Counted from the stretch's first letter, positions 22,296 through 33,378 are shown. The stretch is DNA of 64,000 bases from Aquarana catesbeiana (GCF_042186555.1 NC_133326.1:489043081-489107080), one strand, 5' to 3'. Made by a program: numbers and translations. The notes: generated by a model not told the origin, from the sequence alone.

Positions 22296-23760
22296 GGTGT
22301 TCTTGGTAGTAATATTAAGAGACATTGCAGTCACCTTAAGTTAGGGTCATAAGGGAAGAGGAATGATTTGGTATCACTGACCTTATTTAATTTATTTAAT
22401 TGGGTGTATCGAGGGCTCAAATATCATGTACTAATTTGATGTACACCATAATAAGTTAAGCACCTTTTTGTAGTATATATGTCCAACCATTTATTTTTAT
22501 TTTTATATATTTTTATATATTTTTGATATATATTTTTAAGAATGTCATTTTATATTTGTAATATATAGTGTTTGCAAATAGGATGGAGTATTTGCGTTTT
22601 CTATGAGTGGAATGCGCAACTTCTAATAAGCCATTGTCTCCATATAGCTGTATATTGAGGCATTTGCAGTGCGATTAGGTTTTATGTGCAGGTTGACTCT
22701 TTAATACAATGCAATGTGCACGTATGGTGCGAGCGGGGACACAGGGAGCACGCAAGCGCAGTGTCACCAGCGCAGCGCGGTTTACAATCTGAGGGTATAA
22801 AAGAAAGATTGCCAGACCGTATAGCCAATCCCATGAGTAAGTCCTTCGTGACGAAACATGTCGGGGCGTGGCTATATGGCAATCGAACGTGCATGAAGTA
22901 GGACGCTGTGACAGGGAGCACCATACGAGGAAGCGGCTCCAGGAGGTTCCAGGGAACGGGTGAGAGTGTCACCAGCTATTGAGCTGCCTGGGTCCGCCGT
23001 GACCACCATACGTTTATCTCATCGATTGGAGTGTTTTGTGGTGATGACCATGGTTGCTGTGCCTCTTTGCTTGATTTAACTTGTGAAATGTGAGTTCAAT
23101 GGTGGAGGAGAGTGTTGTTTTAATAAAGTTTTATTGCGTTACTGCACTATTGGATCGCTTTCCTTTTTTACATGTGGAGAGAGCTTTGCTTATATACTCT
23201 GGATATCAAACAGGGATTTATTGGAGGTCACCATCTTGCCCCCTTCTGTGTGGGAAAAAGCCTTAAAGCCGAGCACGAGAGTGTAAGGCAAGAGGAGCTG
23301 GTGAGTTTATTCGCCTAAGGGAAGTGGAATCACAAGTCACAGAGGTGTGGTGGAAGATTGAATTATTGAAGATCTGCACTATATTACGCTATGGATTACC
23401 ACTATTACCACTACGTTTCACTGAATATTGGACTTTATATGTTTGCAGAAATGTATGTTTTTTAAGTTTTTTTCAAAAAAATCTTTTTCACTCAGATTTT
23501 ATGCGCATTTAATGAGTTTTGATTTTGAACACAGTTCACATTGTGTTGATATAGGGTGGTGCAAATTATTAGTCACATATAATTTTTACACATATTTTTA
23601 GGGGAATTAATTTAGCGCTGCTATTCAATTTCACTATTGGTTGGGGCTAGTGTATAGTGAATCATTTATTGTTTTGCACTGTTTTGAATATTTAAGCGGC
23701 TGCTCAGAGTGAGGCTTTAATTCCACGAGCGCAGCGTTTGGCACATAGGAGGGGGCGGAT
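22296..23760 (+). mobile_element. PLE-type untranslated region
   Basis: Non-coding, AT-rich on the left, then the hammerhead-like motif at 22807-22884. An AATAAAGTTTTATTGC block follows near 23123, comparable to the AATAAACATTTATAAAC block downstream of the 17.0-kb motif. No coding part of this PLE is attached. The borders are uncertain. Confidence 0.45.
22807..22884 (+). ncRNA. Hammerhead-like ribozyme motif with long stem I
   Basis: Stem I is the strongest of the four. GATTGCCA (22807-22814) pairs with TGGCAATC (22877-22884), ATAGCC (22821-22826) with GGCTAT, and CCC (22830-22832) with GGG. The core box is ATGAGTA (22833-22839) against CUGANGA. Stem II is GTC/GAC, then GAAA (22853-22856), and ACATGT as a short stem III with predicted cleavage after C22862 (GTC). 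The box differs at positions 3 (C to A) and 8 (G to T), which normally pair. This is a change on both sides of that pair. Confidence 0.6.
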
Positions 23761-23820
23761 AACCTGTGTACCATAATACTGACATATATTATTAATAGAT
23801 TAATATATTAATAGTATAGT

Positions 23821-24480
23821 TGTCATTAAAGGTTCCCTCCGCTGGTAATATCTATCATTTGGCATGCAGTACTGAGGTCCACCAGCAGGTGTCTCCTGGC
23901 AGTTTGGAACTGTCAGAGCTTTTTCCTGCTGGTATTATGTCATCTTTGGGCCACAGTACTGGCGTCCACCAGCAGATGAATCCTGGCAGTGTGTACCTGA
24001 CTTTGATAGCAGCTATAGTATAAATACCCGGCAAGTGCACACACACCTTGCCCTGGTATTGTCCTTGTGCCCTGACCTGCAGCCTGTTTATCTGTGATCC
24101 TGATCCTGGACCTGAACCCTGATTCCTGTATCCTGTATCCTGAACCCTGAACCTGTTTGTATCTGTTCCTGTATCCCTGGATTTTTGCCCTGCAGCCTGA
24201 TCCCTTCCATCTTGTTCGCTGTCTGTTTACTCCTGGCCCCCCCCCATCTACTGATCTCCTGTTTATGACCCTGGCCTGGCTTGACTACGATTCTGGTACT
24301 CCCTTTTGCTACATATGCTGGTTGGTTTATTATCACTGTTTGGTTGTTTGGTTTGTTCACTCTGTATTGGTGGTGTGTTCACATTTATATGCATTTACTT
24401 TAATAAACTTACTTTCACCTATTTATGTCTGGTTCACTCTGTCGCAGTCACACAGTTCTGGTCACATCTGGTTTATCACA
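23821..24480 (+). repeat. 5' LTR
   Basis: It starts TGTCATTAAAGG, where the 3' LTR has TGTCAGGAAAGG, and ends CTGGTTTATCACA. A TATAAATA box is at 24019-24026 and AATAAA at 24402-24407. Differences from the 3' LTR include small indels, so insertion is not very recent. Confidence 0.85.
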
Positions 24481-24634
24481 GAATACCAGGTCATCCCTGA
24501 CCAGAAGTGGCTGCACAGGGGAACCATTTTGATTCAGTTTTTTTGCAAACATGAATGCCGATGAGGTTATTTATTTTTCTCTGCTGGCATCTGAAAGTAG
24601 TGATTATTTTTTTAGGCTTTGAAAGGATGGTCTA

Positions 24635-25696
24635 GTGACCAGTTGTTTGCAGCTGGTCGATCAGGGTTATATATTGTTTGGGGATGTGCAGCCTTTGATC
24701 AAGATCTGTACTGAGCTGGCCCTGCCCTGTATTCCAGAGAGCCATGATGATGTCACTCCTCCTTTTAGTATGAATCAGGTTGTATCAATAGTGTGGTTTT
24801 TTGAAGATGATCCCGCTGATTTTTGTGAGCACTACTCAGCCTGTTCCCTACAGGTGATTGCTGAGTGCATTGTGTCTGCTCAGTCTTTTGTTAGACAGGG
24901 AGATTTAAAACTACAGTTTGTACAACCTATACTTTTCAGCAGACAGAGGCTTGTCAGGCTGGGCAGCAGACAGAGGCACGTCAGGCTGGGCAGCAGACAG
25001 AGGCTCGTCAGGCCGGGCAGCCTGTCTGCTGCCCAGCCTGATGAGCCTCTGTCTGCTGCCCAGCCTGACGAGCCTCTGTCTGCTGCCCAGCCTGACGTGC
25101 CACTGTCTGCTGCCCAGCCTGATGTGCCACTGTCTGCTGCCCAGCCTGATGTGCCACTGTCTGCTGCCCAGCTTGAAGTGCCCGTGCCTGCTGCCCAGCT
25201 TGAAGTGTCCATGCCTGCTGCCCAGCTTGAAGTGCCAGTGCCTGCTGCCCAGCTTGATGTGCCTGCTGCCCAGCTTGATGTGCCCATGCCTGCTGCCCAG
25301 CTTGATGTACCCGTGAATGCTGCCCAGCTTGATGTGTTGGTGCCTGCTGCCCATCTTGATGTGCCCATGCCTGCTGCCCCGCTTGATGTGCCCGTGCCTG
25401 CTACCCCGCTTGATGTGACTTTGCCCACTGCCCGGCTTGACGCCATGGACTTTCCCCAGCAACGGTTAGTTGGAGCGTACGGGGGTCGCTCCTTCGAGGG
25501 GGGGATACTGTCAGGAAAGGTTCCCTCCGCTGGTATTATCTATCATTTGGCGTGCAGTACTGAGGTCCACCAGCAGGTGTCTGCTGGCAATTTGGAACTG
25601 TCAGAGCTTTTTCCTGCTGGTATTATGTCATCTTTGGGCCGCAGTACTGCGGATGGATCCTGGCAGTGTGGAGCAGGCATTACCTTCTGCAATTAG
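24635..25696 (+). CDS. ORF of 353 codons with 9-residue repeats, in the LTR element
   Basis: An open frame fills the internal region and stops inside the 3' LTR. Residues 1 to about 105 are non-repetitive and contain DVTPPFSMNQVVSIVWFFED and a Cys near residue 75. They may be a gag remnant but match nothing I recognise. From residue about 105 to 270 the protein is a 9-residue tandem repeat (PLSAAQPDV, drifting to PVPAAQLDV). The first three repeats are DNA-inverted and read SRQRLVRLG. The opposite strand is also open over the repeats, so translation is unproven. Confidence 0.4.
   Translation: MTSCLQLVDQGYILFGDVQPLIKICTELALPCIPESHDDVTPPFSMNQVVSIVWFFEDDPADFCEHYSACSLQVIAECIVSAQSFVRQGDLKLQFVQPILFSRQRLVRLGSRQRHVRLGSRQRLVRPGSLSAAQPDEPLSAAQPDEPLSAAQPDVPLSAAQPDVPLSAAQPDVPLSAAQLEVPVPAAQLEVSMPAAQLEVPVPAAQLDVPAAQLDVPMPAAQLDVPVNAAQLDVLVPAAHLDVPMPAAPLDVPVPATPLDVTLPTARLDAMDFPQQRLVGAYGGRSFEGGILSGKVPSAGIIYHLACSTEVHQQVSAGNLELSELFPAGIMSSLGRSTADGSWQCGAGITFCN
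24943..25440. repeat. 27-bp minisatellite with an inversion
   Basis: Units of CTGTCTGCTGCCCAGCCTGA plus 7 bp repeat along this stretch. The first three units (24943-25018) are in reverse orientation to the rest, meeting head to head near 25020. This gives a hairpin of roughly 75-bp arms. Both halves keep a 27-bp (9-codon) period in the same open frame. Confidence 0.85.
25496..25508 (+). promoter_or_regulatory. Polypurine tract of the LTR element
   Basis: GAGGGGGGGATAC lies immediately before the 3' LTR. It is the expected primer site for plus-strand DNA synthesis. Confidence 0.75.
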
Positions 25697-26164
25697 GCAT
25701 CACCTGACTTTGATAGAGGCTATAGTATAAATACCCGGCAAGTGCACACACCTTGCCCTGGTATTGTCATTGTGCCCTGACCTGCAGCCTGTTTATCTGT
25801 GATCCTGATCCTAGACCTGAACCCTGATTCCTGTATCCTGAACCCTAAACCTGTTTGTATCTGTTCCTGTATCCTTGGATCTTTGCCCTGCAGCCTGATC
25901 CCTTCCATCTTGTTTCCTGTCTGTTTACTCCTGGCCTACTGATCTCCTGTTTATGACCCTGGCCTGGTTTGACTACGATTCTGGTACTCCCTTGTGCTAC
26001 ATATGCTGGTTGGTTTATTATCACTGTTTGGTTTGTTCACTCTGTTTGTATTGGTGGTGTGTTCACATTTATATGCATTTACTTTAATAAACTTACTTTC
26101 ACCTATTTATGTCTGGTTCACTCTGTCGCAGTCACACAGTTCTGGTCACATCTGGTTTATGACA
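25509..26164 (+). repeat. 3' LTR
   Basis: It starts TGTCAGGAAAGG and ends TGGTTTATGACA. TATAAATA is at 25726-25733 and AATAAA at 26086-26091. It matches the 5' LTR throughout, apart from indels in the GCAGTACTG and C-rich stretches. Confidence 0.85.
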
Positions 26165-26189
26165 ATAGTAATATATTAATAGTAAAAAT

Positions 26190-27265
26190 TTCAGGTCTGA
26201 GCATGTAGGCCCTTTACAAAACAATCTAGAGTGGGTGACTGGGGACAAAGAGAAGGCAAATTTATTAAATACCTTCTTCAGCTCTGTGTATACAAAGGAG
26301 CATCATGACCATATTGAGGATGATATTGACACAGCCCCAAATGATCCACTTTGGCTCAAAATTGATATGGTCCAGAAATATTTAGACAGAATAAAGGTGG
26401 CTATAGCACCTGGACCAGATGGCATCCACCCATGGTTCCTAAAATAATTGAGCACTGTCATTTTATTTGTTTCTAATTTTTAGGAACTCTTTAATGACTG
26501 GAATAGTTCCATTGGATTGCTGTAAAGCCAATGTGATGCCTATATTTAAAAAGGGATCAAAGTGTTTACCAAATAACTATAGACTTGTTAGTTTAACTTC
26601 TATAGTTGGGAACATACTTGAGAGTTTAATAAAAGACCACATAGATGAGTTCTTTTAAAGTGACACTAAAATCTCATTTGTTTTTTCTTTAAAAATAATT
26701 AATATGTTATACTTACTTGCTCTGCAGTGGTTTTGCACAGAGCAGCCCAGATCCTCTTGTCGGTTCCCTCGCCGGAGCTCCTGGTCCCTCCCTCCTGTCG
26801 GGTGCCCCCACAACAAGCAGCTTGCTCTGGGGCACCCTAGCCAAGCCGCAGCTCTGTGTGTCCTTTCAGACATGAAGCTGCGATGCGGCCCCACCCATTC
26901 TCTCTCCTGAATGGCTAACTGACTTTAATTGACAGCAGTGGGAGCCAATAGCGCCACTGCTGTGTCTCAGCCAAACAGGAGGTAGAGAAGGAGAGTCCCA
27001 GACTTATTGACATCGCTTGATAGAGATGGGGCTCAGGTAAGTATTAAGGGGGCTGCTACACACAGATCTTTTTTTATCTTAATGCATATGCATTAAAATA
27101 AAAAAAACATATGCCTTTACAACCACTTTAAGCAACAGACAGCATGGATTCGTGAAAGACAGAAGTTGTCAGACAAATCTGATTTTTTTATGAGGAGGTC
27201 AGTAAAACCTTAGACAAGAGTGGCTGCATATGTAGTATAGTTGGATTTTGCAAAAGCTTTCAGTT
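26190..27265 (+). pseudogene. CR1-like LINE RT, interrupted by a MITE
   Basis: The left part holds TGDKEKANLLNTFFSSVYTK, then IAPGPDGIHPWFLK. A frameshift near 26450 leads to NSLMTGIVPLDCCKANVMPI, FKKGSKCLPNNYRLVSLTS and ILESLIKDHIDEF at 26655. After the inserted MITE (26655-27131) the motif continues as NRQHGFVKDRSCQTN near 27134-27175, with stops. These are the early RT blocks of CR1-type elements. The continuous motif across the insertion confirms the MITE borders. Confidence 0.8.
26655..27131. mobile_element. TTAA MITE family TTAAAGTG, copy A
   Basis: It runs from TTAAAGTGACACTAAA to ACAACCACTTTAA, inside CR1 coding. Copies B (59186-59689) and C (39445-39838, reversed) share the ends, the TTTGCACAGAGCAGC segment and a terminal palindrome around ATGCAT. 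No ORF belongs to it. The TTAA ends suggest piggyBac-type mobilisation. Confidence 0.82.
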
Positions 27266-27277
27266 CTGCATCTTTCA

Positions 27278-27370
27278 GTGTAGAACCTTGTTCTACTGAG
27301 AACAAGGTAGAATTTCCCCTCACTTTCTCACTTTGAGGACATTTTTACTCAGTAGAACAAGGTTCTACAC
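27278..27370. repeat. 23-bp perfect inverted repeat
   Basis: The arms at 27278-27300 (starting GTGTAGAACCTTGTTCTAC) and 27348-27370 are exact complements, with a 47-nt loop holding a further partial copy (GAACAAGGTAGAA). Nothing identifies the element. Confidence 0.7.
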
Positions 27371-27739
27371 GGAAAGATATCTTCTCTCTGCCTGCTAATG
27401 ACAATGTAATACTAGGAAAAATGCTTTAATTGTGCATGTGTAGCCAAAGACTTTTTTAGTGATGTCTATCCCCCTGCTGCTGAGATGCACCCTCTACATA
27501 TGTATAGACAGAGTTAGGTAATCCAAATTTTTGCAGTATTCGCCAGAACAAGAGGGGAGGGAAATCTTCCATTGAGAACACCCAATGACAACTTTCTAAG
27601 AGGGAAGTATTCATTTTTTAGCTATTTCCTTCCACCTCCTGTCCCATTGACAAGAAATCACCCCAAATGAACAGACAACTAAACATGCACAGGCTGAGGT
27701 GGTACCTTTTCCCTACTTTATCCAAACAAGAAAAAAACT

Positions 27740-28241
27740 TTAAAGTGGTGTTCCGGCTGAAATTATACTTTTTAAATAAAAATACCCTTATAATACACAA
27801 GCTTAATGTATTCTAGTAAAGTTAGTCTGTAAACTAAGGTCTGTTTTGTTAGTTTATAGCAGTAGTTTGTTATTTTATAAACTTACAGCAGGCCGTGGCC
27901 ATCTTAAGTGTGGGCATCTGAAGCCAGACTGTATTTCTTCCTGGATCTCATCCTTGCAGATCTCGCACATGCTCAGTACATCACAAGCAGTGTAATAGGT
28001 TTCAGGTCAGGTTTCCATAGCAACGGCAGTGTCAGAGGAAGTTGCCGCCCCTTCCCAAAAGGCATTGCAAACAGGAAATGATGCAATGGGCCATGGCAAG
28101 GGAGGAGGAAGTGAAAAATGAATACAGCAGATATACTGTAGGTGCTGAGAAAATTTTTTTTTAAATATCCAATTCGTTTACAGTGCACAGTTTAGTGAGG
28201 GATGCTGAAGAGTTGTAAAAGTGGGTGGAACTCCACTTTAA
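27740..28241. mobile_element. TTAA MITE with TTAAAGTGG ends
   Basis: The left end is TTAAAGTGGTGTTCCGGC. The complement of the right end is TTAAAGTGGAGTTCCACC. The interior is non-coding. Its ends differ from the TTAAAGTGACAC family beyond the first nine bases. Confidence 0.72.
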
Positions 28242-30840
28242 CTTTATATACATAAATTCTTTAAATTTGTATTAAGAAAGCAAATATTTACATAAAAAAT
28301 GGTGTAAAAAGTATATCTTTATTAAGATTGCTGATTGTATTTGGGGAAAAAAAAAACTAAATTCGTCCTTATCATCACATAATTGGTTCTGAAAAGCTGG
28401 AAAGGAACATCTGCGACGTTCAAGTACACTGAATTTGACACAAAAAGATGTAGCAAAAGCTGTGCAGTATGCATAATTATATGCACATGAAGTCAGCAGA
28501 GGTCTATTAAATTAAATTGTTAAATTATAAACCAGTAAAGGGCTGGTTTATAATTCAGCATTGTATTGTCTTCAAAATGACATAGAAAGCCCCCCCCCCC
28601 CATCAGCTGTGGAGAGTGTGGTTAAAAACAAAACAAAAAAAACAACAACAAAAAAACTTTAGGTTTCCCTTAACATATCACTCGGACACTTTTCCAGGCA
28701 TGCAGCCTGGGGGCAAGGAAATAGAAGGCAGATTCCCTTTCTGTATCATACCAGGCCACATGCTTTTCAACAGCAAAGACCACACCCCCCCTTTGGGATT
28801 TCACCTCCCAATGCTGAGGGTCAAGGCCCTCTTTCCCAACATTGTTTGTCCGAACAAAAAAAGCAGGCTGATAGAAAAATAGTTGGAACTGAAGGTGGAA
28901 CCTTGAAGCCCCTTTTAATAAGAGAGTTGCCCCAGATATCTGCCCCCTCCCAGGGTAATGAGCACAGGGGTACATAGTAGCACAGGTAGTATTGCTTACC
29001 TATTTCCACAGTTAAAAGTAAAAAAAAAACAAAAAAAAAAAACAAAATAAAAAAGCCTTTAATAAAATAAAACACAAACACATACTTTCCAGCTTTTAAA
29101 ATAAAGTTTATAAGGTCTTGAGAAGTAAATCCATTGTCAATCACAACATTTAGCAGTGTATCCATCAGTCAAACCAACCAGTAAGGTAATCCACGCCAAT
29201 CAATATAACCCATAGCCCAGCAATCTGTACATGGTGCTCTTCCACTGTTAAATGACAGATTCCCAACTACAGAAATTTTAATATACCACCAGGAATCCCA
29301 GGTGATGTCATTGAAATCTGCACAATGACATCACCCAGGATTCCTGGCGGTATGACCATAGATGGAAATCTGTAATTTACCATAGGAAATGCTGCTTGTA
29401 CAGTGACTTCAGTGGTGTGCCAATTCAGGTTTGTGGCTTTTGCACAATTTTAGCCTGTTTGGCCAAACTGCTGAGGCAATGAGGCAATGGCGGCGGCAGC
29501 AGCACCTGAGAGCCGATGGAAACATCGACTGGGGTGCCGACATCGCTGGATTCCAGGACAGGTAAGTGTCTGAATATTCAAAGTCAGCAGCTTAGTTATG
29601 GGGGGGCAGAACTAAGCTTTAACTCAGTGACTTACATGAGTAAAAAATGATTGTGGCTGATGCATGATTAATTTCATAAAAATTATGTTATAGAAGTCTT
29701 CTCTTGCACAGAGAGCACATGGTCATTTTTTTTTCTTCTCCTCAAGTTTTCTGACTACCCTCACCTGCTACATTATCATGATGCCTCCATCTTTTGGTGT
29801 TACCAACCTTTATTCAGGCCAGCTCATAAAAAAAAAATCAACACATATGGTAGTCAAAGCTCTATTAGCATTTAAGAAAGGATGTCTAAACTCAGCTAAT
29901 GATGTTTACCATATTTTCCATATAAATCACTTAAAGTGTGCTTAGAGCAAAAACTATATTTTCAATTTTAAACAAATCATGTAAGCATCAGAACATTTGT
30001 CATGTTTCTGTTGCTCTCTGTCTCTCTGCTGTACAGATTAGGCCCCAATTTTTTCTTCTGCTGTCCAAAGGTATTGGCCCAAACGTTTTGAGTTGTCATA
30101 GGAGCAGGAAGTGAGGGGAAATCTTCCAGTGGGGACACTAATTATAGTGAAAACTGAATGAGGATATCCCCTTGCTTTGATGAGGTCTCCTCCCGCTGCT
30201 ATTTTTCTTGAACAAGAAGTGAAGGAGAACCTCTGCAAAGGGACACAGACAAGAAGCCTGCCAAGTTTTTGCTTACATTTTAAAAATATAATTATGGCCA
30301 CCGTGAAACAGACAACCATAGAATGTATTTATTTGTCCATATTTTCTTTCTCATTAGCAACGATCACCAGGAAAAATGCATGATGGGACTTAAAGCTCAT
30401 TCATACCTACATGCATAATCTGGTGATCCACTGAGCAAAATACATTTCCCTAAATATTAGCGATCATATTTTAATAACTGCTGGCAGCATCCCTTCTGCC
30501 AAAAAACAAACTTTTTCCTTTTTACTGGCATATTTTTTCTAACAATGCCTGAGTGCATGCAGTGTACACCACCAACATGTATCAGGTGCTAAAGAGTGGA
30601 AAAACAACAATGAAACACCACTGCATGATGGTCTGAATGTCAGCCTAATCATGCTCCAAGTGCAGGTCCAATCCACAGACAACATAACTTTCAACACTTA
30701 GTCATGCTAAGGATGATTTTTGCCTGAGCTGGCCATTTTTGTCACACTCATCCTAGTCAATGGTTGCTAGGATGCTGACGGCCAGACAGCATAGTGTCTT
30801 TGGTTGCTAGGAAGCAGGTGGCTCAGCCATAACAAACAAT
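28242..30840. other. No gene recognised; scattered repeat remnants
   Basis: Open frames are short and lack motifs. Around 28680-28990 there is a fragment of the GGGGTTCCCC/ATACCAGGCC repeat seen near 40.4, 47.7 and 58.2 kb. A hairpin with about 28-bp arms (CAGGAATCC..GGTGATGTCATT) lies at about 29284-29352. Homopolymer tracts occur at 28595 and 29030. Confidence 0.4.
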
Positions 30841-31635
30841 GTGCTCAATTCACTAGAGAATAAGGATAATTGAATTATGTGACACAATTTCTCCAATTAT
30901 CTCATGAGATGCTAAAAATGTTGTTTCACTATCACCTCATGAGTTTTTTACCTCGCAAACCGAAAACATGAGGTAAATAACTCATAAAACAGCGTCAAAG
31001 TCAATTCACTAAGGAAATAAATAAATACATGGATTAGGTAAATAACTTCTGGCCCAGGCATGAGGTATTTAAGGATTATAAAAATACAATAACCAATTTG
31101 GAGGAGTCTCTGCTTTTTTGGATCAGTTTCTCGACAGTAATGCATAGAAGCCTAAATGGAAAAACACAATCATCAGGGATCATTTACTTAAAGTATACAG
31201 TAACTAGTAAAGTATACAGCAACATTTTTTTTTTCAGTTTTGGATATAGTGGGAATGGATTAGGCCCCCTGTCAGGTTTTATTGCTGTCTGTGCCCCTTT
31301 AGGGAGATTCACCCTCTCTATTTGTCCTGTTTACTGTTATCATTGAAAGTATAATAAAATCCAAAATTTTGGGTTGTCCCCAGAAAAGTAATAGAAGGAA
31401 AATCTGATGATGGGAACACTGGTTCTGGTGACCTGGGGGGGGGGGGGGGGGGGGGGCAAGGAATTCTTTTAACTTGTATTGAAACTTGCATTTCCTCTCA
31501 CTTCCTGTTATGGCTATGGGACAGAAGTGAAGGCAAATCTCCCCAATGACAAAGCTGTCTTTTTTTAATGGTGGAAAATTTTTTAAAACTGTTTTCATTC
31601 AATATTTGACATTTATAAAGATATTTTGTATTTAC

Positions 31636-32560
31636 TTAACCACTTGCTTACCGGGCACTTAAACCCCCCTCCTATCCAGACCAATTTTCAGCTTTCGGCG
31701 CTGACGCACTTTGAATGACAATTGCGCGGTCATACAACACTGTACCCAAATGAAATTTTTATCATTTTTTCACCACAAATAGAGCTTTCTTTTGGTGGTA
31801 TTTGATCACCTCTGCGGTTTTTACTTTTTATTAAAAAAATGTAAAAAACTGAATTTTTTTTTAAAAAAAAGTTTTTTTTTTATATTTTGTTTTAAAAAAT
31901 TTTAAACGGGTAATTTTTTTCCTTCATTGATGTACGCTGATGAGGCGGCAGTGATGGGCACTGATAGGCGGCAGTGATGGGCACTGATGGGTGGCAGTGA
32001 TGGGCACTGATGGGTGGCAGTGATGGGCAGCAATGGCAGGTGGCACTGATTGGCACTACAGGTGGGCATTGATAGGTGGTACTTGTGGGCACTGATAGGT
32101 GGTACTTGTGGGCACTGTTAGGTGGCACTGTGGGCACTGTTAGGTGGCACTGTGGGCACTATTAGGTGGCACTTTTATTGGGCACTGATGAGGCAGATGT
32201 GCCTCTTCCACTTGGGGACCGATGTCCCTCACATCCGATCCGGTGATCGGCTTTTTTTTCTACTCGCGCTGTCAGCGTGAGTAAAAAAAAAAAACGATTA
32301 CCGATCTTTTGTTTACATCATGTGATCAGCTGTCATTGGCTGACAGCTGATCACATGGTAAGGGGCCGGGACCGGCCCCTTACACAGATCGGTGATCAGC
32401 CGAGTCTAAGTGACTCGGTGATCACAACGCGCCCGGCGCGCGCCCTGTAGGGCGCGCGCAGGGAGCGTGCACAGGGGAGGACGTCATATGACGTCCTCCC
32501 GGGAATGTAGGTCCGCGCTGTAGCCGTCATTCGGCTATAGCGCGGATGCCAAGCGGTTAA
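31636..32560. mobile_element. piggyBac-like non-autonomous element
   Basis: It is in reverse orientation to the 33379-38216 element. It starts TTAACCACTTGCTTACCGGG, matching that element's right end, and ends ATGCCAAGCGGTTAA, the complement of its left end. It keeps the GGGCACTGATGGGTGGCA minisatellite (31935-32170) that lies upstream of the transposase in the larger element. A 26-bp perfect palindrome centred on CATATG is at 32475-32500. No transposase. Confidence 0.82.
31935..32170. repeat. GGGCACTGATRGGTGGCA minisatellite
   Basis: About ten imperfect units of 20-27 bp. It is the complement of the CATCAGTGCCCATCTGTGCC array at 33760-34370. Confidence 0.85.
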
Positions 32561-32932
32561 TTTAACTTGGTTGTTTTTGATACGCAACGTGTGTCATGTG
32601 AAAGCAGCTTCCCTTTGATTAATATTCTAGTCATCTTTTTTTTTTTTTTGTATTAATACATAAGCTGCAGGAAGTGCGCTGATATAGTGAGTTGGCATAT
32701 TTCTACAGTTTAAACTATTTTACCTCTTTATTAGCACTAAGGGGTTCTAATCCTTCTTCACTGTATCCATCCCTCTGGATTTCATGTCATGAGATAAAAT
32801 ACCACATGGTTTCATAAGTAAAATAGCTCACATTTTGATTAAAAAAAAAAAACATGCTTTATTTTAGAAGTGTTTTTTGTGAATTGCAGATTCAGATTTC
32901 AAGAGTAAAATAACTCTTTGTGAATTGAGCCC

Positions 32933-33378
32933 AATGACACTGTTGCGGCCAGGTGGCTGAAAATTTAGAGGTGGAACATGTTTTAGGAATGACATGTTTG
33001 GTATAGACTTGAGGTAACTGCCTTAATCAGCCTCATTGGCAACATGGCCCTGCCCAGCACATTTGAGGAAAAACCACACTCACTAATGGTTGTCGTAATT
33101 CTTTTGATTGTGGTACCAGGATAAAAGCACTTACATTTTCTAAACTGCTTTAAATGTTTTTTTCAAAGAGAAATGTGTGGGAATTAGATCACCAATGGCA
33201 GCCCTATGGACTAAGAAGGAATAGCCTTCAGCGGAAGAAGCTCCTGCTGAGAAGGCACTGGCGGCTGTAGAGCGAGGGAGAGCACAGATTCAGCGAAACA
33301 GGAAAAGCCAAGGCATAAGTTTGCCATAATGTATAAATAAGCTTGCACCCTCACCATCAAACCAAAAACACACACATA
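32933..33378. other. No gene recognised
   Basis: A short spacer between two DNA elements. No motif or repeat boundary was identified. Confidence 0.4.

Larger units (their letters stand above)
23816..26169. mobile_element. Non-autonomous LTR retrotransposon with TSD ATAGT
   Basis: The element runs 23821-26164 and starts TGTCA and ends TGACA. It is flanked by the 5-bp duplication ATAGT (23816-23820 and 26165-26169). Two LTRs of about 660 bp enclose about 1.03 kb. The polypurine tract GAGGGGGGGATAC is at 25496-25508. No protease, RT or integrase is present, so it must have moved with help from another element, probably Ty3/Gypsy-like by its LTR style (inference). No clear primer-binding site was seen after 24480. 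Confidence 0.88.
30841..32932. mobile_element. DNA element with CTCAATTCAC ends, interrupted
   Basis: The left end is GTGCTCAATTCACTAGAGA. The complement of the right end is GGGCTCAATTCACAAAGA. The interior holds many ATGAGGTAA-type repeats typical of a MITE, a run of about 22 G at about 31436-31457, and the nested element 31636-32560. The superfamily is not assigned. Confidence 0.6.

Noticed and set aside
24100..24250. Repeated CCTGTATCCTG/TGATCCTGATCC words as a separate minisatellite
   Set aside because: They are the leader part of the LTR and recur in the second LTR.
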